Assembly (NCBI RefSeq): GCF_025397915.1
Contig: NZ_JALIDZ010000001.1
Span: 62,001-126,000 of the forward strand
DNA from: Microbaculum marinisediminis
GTDB taxonomy: Bacteria > Pseudomonadota > Alphaproteobacteria > Rhizobiales > Tepidamorphaceae
Reading direction: 5' to 3'
DNA length: 64,000 nucleotides
Shown one piece after another: positions 42,777 through 52,423 of the stretch (positions within the stretch are counted from its first letter, which is position 1; each line of letters starts with the position of its first letter). The position numbers and the translations under genes are program-made. The notes under the pieces were generated by a model that did no database searches, was not told the DNA's origin, and saw only the letters and a program-made list of their open reading frames with translations.

Positions 42777-42807
42777 TTGACAGAACGGGCCTGAAACCCT
42801 GTATAGC
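42777..42807 (+). promoter_or_regulatory. Candidate promoter of ispH
   Basis: TTGACA at 42777-42782 with TATAGC at 42802-42807; the 19-base spacer is long, so the -10 assignment is uncertain. It lies 110 bases before the ispH start and just before the tandem repeat. Confidence 0.4.
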
Positions 42808-42830
42808 CTCATGGCAACCGGTTGCCGCCC

Positions 42831-42890
42831 AAGCTGGCGATCCCCAGGCTGGCGATCCCCAAGCTGGAGATCCCCAAGCTGGAGATCCAC
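42831..42890. repeat. 15-bp tandem repeat, four copies
   Basis: Four adjacent copies of AAGCTGGCGATCCCC: copies start at 42831, 42846, 42861 and 42876, with substitutions at positions 2 and 8 (copies 3 and 4 have GGAGATC) and ending CAC in the last. They lie between the lipoprotein and ispH genes. Read in the ispH frame they would encode a [10 protein letters not shown] pentapeptide, but the natural ispH start is downstream. Confidence 0.9.
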
Positions 42891-42917
42891 TGCGCCTCTC
42901 AAGACGGCCCTTACGAT

Positions 42918-43874
42918 ATGAAGCCACGTCTCAAGATCCTGCTTTGCTCGCCGCGCGGCTTCTGCGCGGGCGTAGACCGCGCGATCCAGATCGTCGAGCT
43001 GGCGCTGAAACGCTATGGAGCGCCCGTCTACGTGCGCCACGAAATCGTCCACAATCGCTATGTGGTCGACAGCCTGAAGGCGAAAGGTGCGGTTTTCGTC
43101 GAGGAACTCGACCAGATTCCCGATACCGACGCACCGGTGGTGTTTTCCGCGCACGGCGTGGCCAAGTCGGTGCCGGAGACAGCCGCCGCGCGCAACCTGT
43201 TTCACGTCGACGCCACCTGCCCGCTGGTGACCAAGGTGCACCGGGAGGCGGAGATCCATTTCCGCAAGGGGCGCGAGATCGTGCTGATCGGCCATGCCGG
43301 CCATCCGGAAGTCATCGGCACCATGGGCCAGCTTCCCGATGGCGCCGTCTCCCTGATCGAGACCGTCGAGGACGCCCGCGCTTTCGCGCCCGGCTCCCCC
43401 GAGGCGCTCGCCTTCATCACGCAGACGACGCTTTCGGTCGACGATACCGCCGAGATCGTCTCGGTGCTGCGCGCGCGGTTTCCGGAGATCATCGGGCCGC
43501 ACAAGGAAGATATCTGCTACGCCACCACCAACCGGCAGGACGCGGTCAAGGCGGTCGCGCCGCGCGCCGACGCGACGATCGTGGTCGGCGCGCCCAACAG
43601 CTCCAACTCGCAGCGCCTAGTTGAGGTCGCCCGCAGGGCCGGCTGCCCGAAGGCGGTGCTGCTGCAGCGCGCCTCGGACATCGACTGGGACGCGTTCGGC
43701 GACATCGCGACGCTAGCGATCACCGCGGGCGCCTCGGCACCGGAAGTGCTGGTCGAGGAAATGATCGGCGCCTTCGCGGATCGCTACGACATCGACGTCG
43801 AGACGGTATCGACCGCCGACGAGACCATCGCCTTCAACCTGCCGCGGGCCCTCCGCGAAACCGCGGCCGAGTAA
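42918..43874 (+). CDS. ispH: 4-hydroxy-3-methylbut-2-enyl diphosphate reductase
   Basis: Last enzyme of the MEP pathway, making isopentenyl and dimethylallyl diphosphate with a 4Fe-4S cluster. The 318-residue product has all three cluster Cys: [10 protein letters not shown] (Cys about residue 16), [11 protein letters not shown] (about residue 100) and [10 protein letters not shown] (about residue 200), plus [11 protein letters not shown]. The ATG at 42918 is where family homology ([14 protein letters not shown]) begins; a TTG at 42822 would include the tandem repeat and is not used. It is followed within 4 bases by thrB. Confidence 0.95.
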   Translation: MKPRLKILLCSPRGFCAGVDRAIQIVELALKRYGAPVYVRHEIVHNRYVVDSLKAKGAVFVEELDQIPDTDAPVVFSAHGVAKSVPETAAARNLFHVDATCPLVTKVHREAEIHFRKGREIVLIGHAGHPEVIGTMGQLPDGAVSLIETVEDARAFAPGSPEALAFITQTTLSVDDTAEIVSVLRARFPEIIGPHKEDICYATTNRQDAVKAVAPRADATIVVGAPNSSNSQRLVEVARRAGCPKAVLLQRASDIDWDAFGDIATLAITAGASAPEVLVEEMIGAFADRYDIDVETVSTADETIAFNLPRALRETAAE

Positions 43875-43878
43875 GCTA

Positions 43879-44841
43879 ATGGCCGTCTACACCGAAGTTC
43901 CCGACGAGGAGCTCACCGACTTCCTCGCCGGCTACGACGTCGGCGCGCTGCTCTCCTTCAAGGGGATCGCCGAGGGCGTCGAGAACACCAACTATCTCGT
44001 CCATGCCGAGCGCGGCAGCTACATCCTGACGCTGTACGAGAAGCGCGTCGATCCGACCGACCTGCCGTTCTTCCTCGAGTTGATGGAGCACCTGTCGGAG
44101 AAGGGCGTCACCTGCCCGCTGCCGCTGCACGACCGGGACGGCAACAGCCTGGGCACGCTCTGCGGCCGGCCGGCCGCCCTGATGACCTTTCTCGAGGGGC
44201 TTTGGGTGCGCAAACCCAGGGTCCACCATTGCCGCGCGCTGGGCGATACGCTGGCGGCCATGCACAAGGCCGCGCTCGATTTCGACGGCCGGCGCCGCAA
44301 CGCGCTGTCGGCAACCGACTGGCGCCCGATCTTCGCCGCCGTCGCCGACCGGGCCGACACGTTGCAGTGGGGCCTGGCCGAGGAGATGGAGGCGGAGCTC
44401 ACCTACCTGGAGGCGAACTGGCCGACCGACCTGCCCGAGGGCGTGATCCATGCCGACCTGTTTCCCGACAACGTGTTCTTCCTGAAGGACCGGGTCTCCG
44501 GGCTGATCGACTTCTATTTCGCCTGCCGCGATTCGCTTGCCTACGATATCGCGGTCTGCCTCAACGCCTGGTGCTTCGAGCCGGACCTGTCGTTCAACGT
44601 CACCAAGGCGCGCGCGTTGCTGAACGCCTATGCCGGACGGCGGCGGCTGACGGAGGCGGAGTACGCCTCGCTGCCGCTGCTTGCCCGCGGTGCCGCCATG
44701 CGCTTCTTCGTGACCCGGCTCTACGACTGGCTGAACCATCCGCCCGGCGCGTTCGTGCGGCCCAAGGATCCGCTCGAGTACGCCAAGCGCATCCGCTTCC
44801 ACCGCTCGGTTTCGAGCACAAGCGAGTACGGGCTCGACTGA
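43879..44841 (+). CDS. thrB: Homoserine kinase, ThrB (aminoglycoside-phosphotransferase-fold type)
   Basis: Phosphorylates homoserine in threonine synthesis; the alphaproteobacterial APH-fold form rather than the GHMP kinase. The 320-residue product has [22 protein letters not shown], a glycine region [12 protein letters not shown] and the catalytic [11 protein letters not shown] followed by [23 protein letters not shown] (about residues 192-225). It sits between ispH (4 bases upstream) and rnhA (stop/start overlap of one base). Confidence 0.93.
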   Translation: MAVYTEVPDEELTDFLAGYDVGALLSFKGIAEGVENTNYLVHAERGSYILTLYEKRVDPTDLPFFLELMEHLSEKGVTCPLPLHDRDGNSLGTLCGRPAALMTFLEGLWVRKPRVHHCRALGDTLAAMHKAALDFDGRRRNALSATDWRPIFAAVADRADTLQWGLAEEMEAELTYLEANWPTDLPEGVIHADLFPDNVFFLKDRVSGLIDFYFACRDSLAYDIAVCLNAWCFEPDLSFNVTKARALLNAYAGRRRLTEAEYASLPLLARGAAMRFFVTRLYDWLNHPPGAFVRPKDPLEYAKRIRFHRSVSSTSEYGLD

Positions 44842-45314
44842 TGACGGAAAAACGTATCCAGATCTGGACGGACGGTGCCTGTTCGGGCAATCCCGGCCCC
44901 GGCGGCTGGGGCGCGCTGCTCGTCTGGAACGGGCACGAAAAGGAACTGTGCGGCGGCGAGGCGGAGACGACCAACAACCGCATGGAAATGCTCGCCGCCA
45001 TCCGCGCCCTCGAAGCGCTGAAGCGGCCGTCCGCCATCGACCTGCATACCGACTCCTCCTACCTGCGCAACGGCATCACCACCTGGCTGAAGAACTGGAA
45101 GGCGCGCGGCTGGAAGACGGCCGACAGGAAGCCGGTAAAGAATGTCGAACTCTGGCAAGCGCTAGAAGAGGCCATGGCCCGCCACGAGGTGCACTGGCAC
45201 TGGGTGAAGGGCCACGCCGGCAACGACGGCAACGAACGCGCCGACGCCCTGGCGAACCAGGGCATGGCTCCGTTCAAGCAGAACAGGCGCAAAAGGCGCG
45301 TCGCGGGGATCTGA
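44841..45314 (+). CDS. rnhA: Ribonuclease HI
   Basis: Degrades the RNA of RNA-DNA hybrids. The 157-residue product shows the DEDD site: [17 protein letters not shown] (Asp, about residue 10), [16 protein letters not shown] (Glu, about residue 48), [13 protein letters not shown] (Asp, about residue 70) and [12 protein letters not shown] (Asp, about residue 133). The ATG overlaps the thrB stop (TGATG), implying coupling. Confidence 0.96.
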   Translation: MTEKRIQIWTDGACSGNPGPGGWGALLVWNGHEKELCGGEAETTNNRMEMLAAIRALEALKRPSAIDLHTDSSYLRNGITTWLKNWKARGWKTADRKPVKNVELWQALEEAMARHEVHWHWVKGHAGNDGNERADALANQGMAPFKQNRRKRRVAGI

Positions 45315-45352
45315 CTCCCCGCGCACGGCCGGTCACATCGCGGCGACCCCGG

Positions 45353-45835
45353 TCACATCGCTGCGAGCAACGCCTCGGCGCCGGTGATATCGGTCTTCCC
45401 CGGCTCGTCCCCGATATTGAGGATCGTCACGACCCCGTCGTCGACCAGCATGGCGTAGCGCTGCGAGCGGATGCCCATGCCGCGCTCGGTAATGTCGAGC
45501 TCCAGCCCGGTGGCCTTGCTGAACAACGCGCTGCCGTCGGCCAGGAACTCGATCGTCTCCCCGGCCCCCGTCGCCTTGGCCCAGGCATCCATGACGAAGA
45601 CATCGTTCACCGCGAGACAGGCGATGGCGTCGACGCCCTTCTCCTTGAACTTGTCGGCGTTGGCAAGGAACCCGGGCAGATGGTTGTTGTGGCAGGTCGG
45701 GGTGAACGCGCCCGGCACCGCGAACAGCGCCACCTTGCGTCCGGAAAACACCTCGCTCGTCGTTTTGGTCGCTGGTCCCGACGGCGTCACCACACCGAAC
45801 GTCGCCTCGGGCAGCTTGTCTCCGACCTTGATCAT
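45353..45835 (-). CDS. Peroxiredoxin (Prx5 type)
   Basis: Thiol peroxidase of 160 residues reducing H2O2 and organic peroxides. The peroxidatic Cys is at about residue 48 in VPGAFTPTCHNNHLPGF; another Cys at about 73 (AIACLAVND) is the conserved second site of the Prx5/PrxII group. ATG with GGAGAG upstream. Past the stop (45353-45355) an 18-base direct repeat (45329-45346 versus 45349-45366) duplicates the last codons. Confidence 0.93.
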   Translation of the reverse strand: MIKVGDKLPEATFGVVTPSGPATKTTSEVFSGRKVALFAVPGAFTPTCHNNHLPGFLANADKFKEKGVDAIACLAVNDVFVMDAWAKATGAGETIEFLADGSALFSKATGLELDITERGMGIRSQRYAMLVDDGVVTILNIGDEPGKTDITGAEALLAAM

Positions 45836-45933
45836 TCCCGCTTCTCTCCTCATCGGACATGGAAGACCGGGGCGCCCTGCCCCGGCCCAGCCATCCACTA
45901 GATTACGTGGCACTACATAACGTGCGCGACGAT

Positions 45934-46749
45934 CTAGTCGAGTGTCAGCGCCTGCTCAAAGGAAAAATCGGGCGAAACGCCGGTGACGCGGATCGTGGTT
46001 CCCGCAATCCCGGCTTGATCGGCGACGCTCTCGAGCGGCACCTCGAAGACCGCGTTGCCCGCCGCATCGGTGCCGGCGCGCTCCGGGACCGGCAGATACC
46101 AGTCCTCCGGCCCCTCGACGAGAGCGAAGCCGTCCTCCGCGTCCGAGGGAAACCGGACAACGAGCTGGAGCACCGGCTTGTCGTCCTGGCGCACGACGGC
46201 ACCGGAAACGACGCCGCCGGTCTCCGTCGGCGTCTCGATCGGCGCGGGCACGCGGCGGCGGAAGAAGTCGATCTCCGCGGTGCGCGGCTTCGCGCCATCG
46301 AGCACGACGGCGACCTCGGCCTGGGCGGGAATGCAGATATCCTTGCAGACGGCGTAGTCGAGCTTGAGGTTCAGGTTAGACGGCGCTCCCGGTTCGTCCG
46401 GCTCGATGAGCAAGGGAAAGATCACCGCCTCGGTATAGCCGATAACCCAGCCGTAGCCGTCGAAGGACAGTTGCGGCGCCGGCCACTCGGCCGTCACCGC
46501 GGCGACGTTGTCGGAGCCGGAAAAATCCATCTTGGGCGGAATGCCGGAGTCGCCGGGATTGCGCCAATAGGTCTTCCAGTCCGGATCGAGCAGGATTTCC
46601 AAGCCGGCGAGGCGCGTCACGCCGTCGGCCAGCATCCCGCCGTCGATCAGGCGCACCTTGGCCTTGTCCTGCCATTCCTCGGCGGCGCCTGGGCCGGGGA
46701 GCAGCATGGCGGCGACCACCACCACGCAAAGAGAGGAAATTCGTGACAC
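45934..46749 (-). CDS. Exported DsbD N-domain-like (DsbC/thiol-reductase) protein
   Basis: A 271-residue protein with a signal peptide (MSRISSLCVVVVAAMLLPGPGAA, cleavage about residue 24). The mature part resembles the periplasmic N-terminal domain of DsbD/ScsB: LEILLDPDWKTYWRNPGDSG, then LDYAVCKDICIPAQAEV with the CxxxC redox pair (about residue 135). No membrane electron-transfer domain follows, so it is a soluble form. GTG start after AGAAGGA. Downstream an inverted repeat (45867-45873/45879-45885) precedes the peroxiredoxin gene on the same strand. Confidence 0.85.
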   Translation of the reverse strand: MSRISSLCVVVVAAMLLPGPGAAEEWQDKAKVRLIDGGMLADGVTRLAGLEILLDPDWKTYWRNPGDSGIPPKMDFSGSDNVAAVTAEWPAPQLSFDGYGWVIGYTEAVIFPLLIEPDEPGAPSNLNLKLDYAVCKDICIPAQAEVAVVLDGAKPRTAEIDFFRRRVPAPIETPTETGGVVSGAVVRQDDKPVLQLVVRFPSDAEDGFALVEGPEDWYLPVPERAGTDAAGNAVFEVPLESVADQAGIAGTTIRVTGVSPDFSFEQALTLD

Positions 46750-46912
46750 GGACCGTCCTTCTCTTCACAAGAGCCTGTCACAAGGGCCTGGATCGACGCC
46801 GACACTATGCCGCAGCCCCCCTGTGACCGCCATATCAAGACGGTTCAAGCCTGCGTGACGGCGTCCGATCTCGACCATTTCCAAACACGCATCGGGAAGT
46901 TACCATTCAGAT

Positions 46913-47533
46913 ATGGCATTCAAGGAATTCCAAGGGTTTGGCGGTGGCGGCGGTCGCGGTTTCCTCGACGGCCAGATGCTGATCGCCATGCCGACGATGA
47001 ACGACCCGCGTTTCGAGCGCAGCGTCGTCTACATGTGCGCCCATTCCGACGACGGCGCCATGGGAATCATCGTCAATCAACTGGCCCGGAACATCAATTT
47101 CACCGAACTCCTGCGCCAGCTCGACATCATCGGCGCCGGCGAGGAAATCCGCCTTCCGCCGGAGGTCGGGCAAATGCGGGTCCATATCGGCGGGCCGGTG
47201 GAGACCGGACGCGGCTTCGTGCTGCATTCGCCCGACTGGTTCGTGGACACGTCCACCCTGCCCATCGACGACAGCATCTGCCTGACGGCGACGCTCGACA
47301 TTCTCAAGGCGATCGCGCACGGCGACGGGCCGGAGAACTCGATGCTGGCGCTCGGCTATGCCGGCTGGGCGCCCGGCCAGCTCGAAAGCGAGATCCAGGC
47401 CAACGGCTGGCTGCACTGCAATGCCGATCCTGATCTGGTGTTCGGCGCCGACCAGGCCTCGAAATACGACCTGGCCCTGAAGAAACTGGGCATCGATCCC
47501 GGCCATCTCGCCCCGGATTCGGGTCGCGCCTGA
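46913..47533 (+). CDS. YqgE/AlgH family protein
   Basis: A 206-residue conserved protein (DUF179): [41 protein letters not shown] (about residues 16-56), [17 protein letters not shown] and [21 protein letters not shown]. AlgH was named as a regulator of alginate in Pseudomonas, but the molecular role is unsettled. It is divergent from the DsbD-like gene. Confidence 0.93.
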   Translation: MAFKEFQGFGGGGGRGFLDGQMLIAMPTMNDPRFERSVVYMCAHSDDGAMGIIVNQLARNINFTELLRQLDIIGAGEEIRLPPEVGQMRVHIGGPVETGRGFVLHSPDWFVDTSTLPIDDSICLTATLDILKAIAHGDGPENSMLALGYAGWAPGQLESEIQANGWLHCNADPDLVFGADQASKYDLALKKLGIDPGHLAPDSGRA

Positions 47534-47580
47534 CGGCGGCGAGCCGGTAACGGCGCTCCCGGGCGCAGACGCGGGACGGC

Positions 47581-50481
47581 CTAGTGCCGCATCATCGCCG
47601 ACTGGCGGGCAAGCAGATGGCGGCACTCGTCCGCCGACATCGGCTCGCCGAACAGGTACCCTTGGGCGTATTCGCAGCCGAGCGCGTAGAGCTCGATGGC
47701 ATCCTCGTCGGTCTCCGCGCCTTCCGCGACCACTTCCATGCCGAGATCGTGCGCCAGCGACACGATGGAGCGCAGGATCACCGGGCGCGTGCCGCTGCCG
47801 TTCTGACGAACGAAGGAGCGGTCGACCTTGATCGTGTCGAAGGGGAAGCGCTGCAGGTAGCTCAGCGACGAATAGCCGGTGCCGAAATCGTCGAGCGACA
47901 GGCCGGCGCCGAGTTCGCGAACCCGTTCCAGAACCTGGGCGGCGTATTCCGGGTTCTCCATCACCAGCGACTCGGTGACCTCCAGCTTCAGGGTGCCCGG
48001 GACGACCTCGTTGCGGGCGAGGACCGCACGGATATCGTTGATCAGGTCGTGGCGCAGGATCTGGCGGCTCGACACGTTGACGGAGGCGAAGATCGGCAGG
48101 GTCGTGCCCATGGCCCGCTGCCATGCGCCGAGCTGGCGCGCGGTCCGCTCCATGACGAACAGGCCGATCTCGACGATCAGGCCGCTCTCCTCGGCGATCT
48201 CGATGAACTCCTGCGGGTTGAGGCGGCCGTGGCGGGGGTGATCCCAGCGCACCAGCGCCTCGAAGCCGGCGATGCGCTTGTCCTCGAGCCGCATGATCGG
48301 CTGGAACACCAGCTTGATCTCCTCGCGTTCGAGCGCCCTGCGCAGATCGGACTCGAGCGCGAGCCGGTCGCCGCCCATGGTGCGCATCACCGGCTTGAAC
48401 GCCTCGACCCGGTCGGGGCCGAAGCGCTTGGCGTGGTACATGGCGATCTCGGCGTCCTCGAGCAGGTCCTCGTTGCGCTTTTCGGAGCCGTCATAGACGG
48501 AGATGCCGACGCAGGCGGTGAGGAACACCTCACGGTCGCCGAAGGTGATCGGGGTGCGGATCGTGCGGCGCACCGCCTCGGCGAAAGCGGCGATGCGCTT
48601 GGGATCGCGTTCGGAGACGAGAATGATGCCGAACTGGTCGCCGGCGAGCCTGGCGAGCGTATCGGACGGCTTCAGGTGGCGCTGCAGCCGCCGCGCCATC
48701 GTCAGCAGGATCGAATCGCCGACGGCGATGCCGAAGCCGTCATTGACCTGCCGGAACCGGTCGATATCGACGACGAAGACGGTCGGGCGCGGGTCGTCGC
48801 CGACGCGCGAGCGCAGGATCCCGGCTTCCAGGCGGTCGAGGAACAGTTCGCGATTGGGCAGGCCGGTGAGATTGTCGTGGACGGCATCGTGCAGAAGCCG
48901 CTCCTCGGCATTCTTGATCTCGGTGACGTCGACCAGCGTGCCGACGAGGCGGACGGCCTCGCCGTCGTCGCCGAGAATCGGCCGGGCGCGCATGCGGTAC
49001 CAGTAGTAGTGGCCGTCGGAGGCGCGCAGGCGGAAGTCCTGGGCGATGCGGCCGCGGCGCTGCTCGACCACGGCGTCGAGGGAGGCGCGGAATCGGTCTC
49101 GGTCGCCGGCGTGCAGGACGTCGAACCACTTGCGGGCGCTGCCTTCCAGCGTGCCGGGCTTGAGGCCGAGCTTCTCCTCCAGCTCCGGCGAAACGAAGAC
49201 GCGGTCGCGCGGCACTTCCCAGTCCCAGACCAGGTCGCCGGCGCCGATCAGCGCCAGCGCCTTTCGGTGGAAGTCGGAGAGCGTGCCCTGGCCGATGGCG
49301 CCACCGGCGAAGGCATGCTGCATCACCGTGAAGCCGACGAGCAGCACCAGAACGACGAGACCGCCGGCCAGCGCCGGCGCCACCAGGTCGTTCGACAGCC
49401 GTCCCGTCGCCGTCATGCCGGCGGCAAGCAGCCAGGCGAGCAGCAGCGCCCAGGTGGGAATCAGCAGGATCGCCCGGTCGAAGCCGCGGAAGGCGAGGAA
49501 CAGGATCAGGGCGAGGCCGATGACACCGGTGAGGCCGAGCGACAGGCGGGCGATGCCGGCAGCCAGCGGCGCATCGAATACGGCGATGCCGGCGACACCG
49601 AACAGCGTCACCAGCCACAGGCCGGCGACATAGATCAGCCGGACATGCCAGCGCATCAGGCTTAAATAGGAGGTCAGGAAGATCAGCAGCGTCGCCGACA
49701 GCATCGCCTCGGCGCCGGCGCGGAACACCTGATCGCCGCGGACGGCGACGTCAAAGATCTTGTTCCAGAAGCCGAAGTCGATCGACAGGTAGGCGAGCAC
49801 GGCCCAGGCGAAGGCGGCCGCGGCGGGAAAGATGATCGTGCCCTTGACGACGAACAGGACGGTCAGGAACAGCGCCAGCAGGCCGGCGATGCCGATGACC
49901 ATGCCCTGATACAGCGTGAAGCTGTTGACGTTCTCCTTGTAGGTGTCGGGCTGCCACAGCCGGAGCTGGGGCAGCGTATTGCCCTCCAGCTCGACGACGT
50001 AGGTGACCACGGCACCGGGATCGAGGGTAATCAGGTAGGAGTCTGAATCGTGGCTGTCCGCCCGGTCGGGCCGGAAGCCCTGGCTCGGCGTGATGGCGGC
50101 AATGCGGGTATCGCCGAGATCGGGACGGATGATCCCGGAGCCGACCATGCGGAAATAGGGGGCGACCAGAAGCCGGTCGATCTGCTCGTCGGAATCGTTG
50201 CGCAGGGCGAAGACCGCCCAGGACGCCGACCGCCCAGGCTCGCGCGAGCGCACCTCGATGCGGCGCACGAATCCCTCGGCGTCGGGCGCCGTCGAGATCT
50301 GGATACGATCACCGTAGCGCAGGTAGAGATCGACGGAATCGGTGAGATCGACGGCACCGGCGTCGAGCGGGACCGGAATCGCTTCGAGCGCCCTGACCGG
50401 CAACCCGGACAGCACGACGAACGCCAGTCCCAACAGGGCTGCGATCAGCCGTCCGTATGTCCCCCAGAGCGTCTCGTTCAT
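47581..50481 (-). CDS. 7TM-PAS-GGDEF-EAL c-di-GMP signalling protein
   Basis: A 966-residue membrane sensor. Residues 1-33 are a signal peptide, about 35-190 an extracytoplasmic domain of the 7TMR-DISM kind, about 190-395 seven transmembrane helices, about 420-535 a PAS domain with [14 protein letters not shown], about 545-710 a GGDEF domain and about 720-966 an EAL domain. The GGDEF site is degenerate, [13 protein letters not shown] (AGDQF), so cyclase activity is probably lost. The EAL site looks intact ([45 protein letters not shown]), so it should hydrolyse c-di-GMP. It is at the 3' end of the cytochrome oxidase-linked gene run, 47 bases after the GNAT gene. Confidence 0.92.
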   Translation of the reverse strand: MNETLWGTYGRLIAALLGLAFVVLSGLPVRALEAIPVPLDAGAVDLTDSVDLYLRYGDRIQISTAPDAEGFVRRIEVRSREPGRSASWAVFALRNDSDEQIDRLLVAPYFRMVGSGIIRPDLGDTRIAAITPSQGFRPDRADSHDSDSYLITLDPGAVVTYVVELEGNTLPQLRLWQPDTYKENVNSFTLYQGMVIGIAGLLALFLTVLFVVKGTIIFPAAAAFAWAVLAYLSIDFGFWNKIFDVAVRGDQVFRAGAEAMLSATLLIFLTSYLSLMRWHVRLIYVAGLWLVTLFGVAGIAVFDAPLAAGIARLSLGLTGVIGLALILFLAFRGFDRAILLIPTWALLLAWLLAAGMTATGRLSNDLVAPALAGGLVVLVLLVGFTVMQHAFAGGAIGQGTLSDFHRKALALIGAGDLVWDWEVPRDRVFVSPELEEKLGLKPGTLEGSARKWFDVLHAGDRDRFRASLDAVVEQRRGRIAQDFRLRASDGHYYWYRMRARPILGDDGEAVRLVGTLVDVTEIKNAEERLLHDAVHDNLTGLPNRELFLDRLEAGILRSRVGDDPRPTVFVVDIDRFRQVNDGFGIAVGDSILLTMARRLQRHLKPSDTLARLAGDQFGIILVSERDPKRIAAFAEAVRRTIRTPITFGDREVFLTACVGISVYDGSEKRNEDLLEDAEIAMYHAKRFGPDRVEAFKPVMRTMGGDRLALESDLRRALEREEIKLVFQPIMRLEDKRIAGFEALVRWDHPRHGRLNPQEFIEIAEESGLIVEIGLFVMERTARQLGAWQRAMGTTLPIFASVNVSSRQILRHDLINDIRAVLARNEVVPGTLKLEVTESLVMENPEYAAQVLERVRELGAGLSLDDFGTGYSSLSYLQRFPFDTIKVDRSFVRQNGSGTRPVILRSIVSLAHDLGMEVVAEGAETDEDAIELYALGCEYAQGYLFGEPMSADECRHLLARQSAMMRH

Positions 50482-50528
50482 CCGGTTTTCCGTGTATCGC
50501 GGCCCCGGCAAGGCCGGCATGTCAGGAC

Positions 50529-51122
50529 CTACCGCACCGCAGGGCGCGGATCTTCACTAAGCATCGCGTAAAGGAGATGGTCCTGCCAGACACCATTGAT
50601 ACGCAAATACCGCCGCGCGAAGCCCTCGCGCGTAAAACCGACTTTTTCAAGGAGGCGTATAGACGCCGTGTTCGAAGGAAGGCAAGCCGCTTCGAGCCGG
50701 TGCAGCCGAAGCTGATCGAAGACGAAGGGCATTATCGCGCCGACCGCGGCCGACATATACCCCTGGCGGGCGAAGGCTTCGCCGATCCAGTATCCGATCG
50801 ACGTCGACTGGGTGACGCCGCGGCGGACGTTCGACAGGGTGATCCCGCCCAGAAAGGCGCTGTCTTCGCTGCGGAAGACGAAGAACGGATAGGCGTTGTC
50901 CTCGCGAACATCCTGGATGTAGCGGCGGATGCGGCGGCGAAACGAGGCCCGCGTCAGGTCGTCGAGCGGCCAGGTCGGCTCCCACGGCGTCAAGAACGGG
51001 CGACTTTCCGCGCGCAAAGCCGTCCAGGCGGGAAAATCGCCCATCTGCGGCGTCCTGAGAAAGACACCGTCGCCATGGATCGCCGGCCCAGTATCCGCGG
51101 TGACCGAGCGCAGGAAGACCAT
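50529..51122 (-). CDS. GNAT family N-acetyltransferase (RimJ/RimL type)
   Basis: A 197-residue acetyltransferase. It contains the acetyl-CoA loop region [23 protein letters not shown] (about residues 118-140), and C-terminal [46 protein letters not shown], close to RimJ/RimL/YjcK ribosomal-protein acetyltransferases. ATG at 51122 (MVFLRSVT) matches homologues; a GTG at 51146 overlaps the upstream stop in GTGA and could be used through coupling, adding 8 residues. It lies downstream of the M16 gene. Confidence 0.85.
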   Translation of the reverse strand: MVFLRSVTADTGPAIHGDGVFLRTPQMGDFPAWTALRAESRPFLTPWEPTWPLDDLTRASFRRRIRRYIQDVREDNAYPFFVFRSEDSAFLGGITLSNVRRGVTQSTSIGYWIGEAFARQGYMSAAVGAIMPFVFDQLRLHRLEAACLPSNTASIRLLEKVGFTREGFARRYLRINGVWQDHLLYAMLSEDPRPAVR

Positions 51123-51142
51123 TTTTTCGCTACCAACAGATC

Positions 51143-52423
51143 TCACGCCGCGCGACGGGCGGCCGAACGCAATCTTTCCTGTAAATCGGCCGCGGTTTCA
51201 AGTTTCTCGACCGGACCGACGGCGGCGAGCGTCGGCGGCGTGTCGAACACCATGCGCGCCAGGATGTGCTTCACCTGCGCCGTATCGACCGCGTCGATCC
51301 GCGAAATCAGCTCGTCCATCTCCACGACACGGTCGAGGAACAGCGACTGGCGGGCGATCTGCTCGGCGCGGACCGCACAGCTTTCCAGGCTCATCAGCAG
51401 CCCCGCCTTGAGCTGGGCGCGGGCCCGGGCGACCTCGGTATCGTCGATATCGTCGATCGCCAGAGCGAGCTCGCGCGTCGTCACGTCGATCAGCTCTTCC
51501 AGGTCATCCGGCCCGGTGGCCGCCGACACGCCGAACAGGCCGACATCGGAAAAGGCCCAGTTGAAGGCATAGATCGCGTAGCACAGGCCCCGCTCCTCGC
51601 GCACGCGCTGGAACAGGCGCGAGGACATGCCGCCCCCGACCACGGACGCGGCGATGCGCGCGGCATAGAAATCGTCGTCGACAAAGGCGGGCGCGCGGAA
51701 GGCGAATAGCAGGTTCGCCTCCGACAGGTCGCGCTCGGCGCGCCGCTCGCCGCCGGTATAGCGGGCCTGAGAGGTCTGCTCGCCGGGATCGGCCTGGAAG
51801 TCGCCGAACAGACGGGCGGCCATCTCGACCATGGCATCGTGGTCGACCGCGCCGGCGGCGCCGACGATCATGCCCGGCGCGCGATAGTGTTCGCCAAGAT
51901 AGGCGCGCAGGCTTTCGGGGCTCTGCGCGTTGACGGTCTCGGTGGTGCCCAGGATCGGACGGCCGATCGGCTGGTCGCCGAACGCGGCTTCCTGCAGCAG
52001 GTCATGGACCAGATCGTCGGGATCGTCGAGCGCGGCGCCGATCTCCTGGACGATGACATGCTGCTCGCGCTTCAGCTCGTCGGCATCGAACTGACTGTCG
52101 CGCAGGATGTCGGACAGGATGTCCAGGGCCAGCGGCATGTCGTCCTTGAGGATGCGCGCGTAGTAGGCGGTCGTCTCGTGCGAGGTGGCAGCATTGAGAT
52201 CGCCCCCGACCGATTCGATCGTCTCGGCGATCTCCCGCGCGTTGCGCCGGCTCGTGCCCTTGAAGGCCATGTGCTCGAGCAGGTGCGACAGGCCGTGCTG
52301 GTCCGTGCGCTCGTCGCGCGCGCCGGCCTTGACCCAGACGCCGAGCGCGGCGGTCTCGACATGGCCCATCTCGGCGGTGACGACCCGTACGCCGTTGTCG
52401 AGCCGGGTGGTGCGCACGCTCAT
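51143..52423 (-). CDS. M16 family zinc peptidase (processing-peptidase-like)
   Basis: A 426-residue metallopeptidase with the inverted zinc motif HxxEH in LSHLLEHMAFKGTSRRNAREIAE (about residue 50), followed by ESVGGDLNAATSHETTAYYARI and the third-ligand helix LKREQHVIVQEIGAALDD. C-terminal half has GGGMSSRLFQRVREERGLCYAI. Related to mitochondrial processing peptidase beta and bacterial PqqL/YmxG proteins; substrate unknown. ATG overlaps the thrC stop (ATGA). Conserved neighbour of thrC in alphaproteobacteria. Confidence 0.94.
   Translation of the reverse strand: MSVRTTRLDNGVRVVTAEMGHVETAALGVWVKAGARDERTDQHGLSHLLEHMAFKGTSRRNAREIAETIESVGGDLNAATSHETTAYYARILKDDMPLALDILSDILRDSQFDADELKREQHVIVQEIGAALDDPDDLVHDLLQEAAFGDQPIGRPILGTTETVNAQSPESLRAYLGEHYRAPGMIVGAAGAVDHDAMVEMAARLFGDFQADPGEQTSQARYTGGERRAERDLSEANLLFAFRAPAFVDDDFYAARIAASVVGGGMSSRLFQRVREERGLCYAIYAFNWAFSDVGLFGVSAATGPDDLEELIDVTTRELALAIDDIDDTEVARARAQLKAGLLMSLESCAVRAEQIARQSLFLDRVVEMDELISRIDAVDTAQVKHILARMVFDTPPTLAAVGPVEKLETAADLQERLRSAARRAA

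Noticed and set aside
42831-42890. Possible CRISPR-like array
   Set aside because: The units are directly adjacent with no spacers and only four copies of 15 bases; this is a simple tandem repeat. The same applies to 63179-63237.
42822-42917. Longer IspH with a KLAIP-type repeat N-terminus from a TTG start
   Set aside because: Family homology begins at the ATG at 42918, the extra region coincides exactly with the 15-bp repeat, and no ribosome-binding site precedes the TTG.
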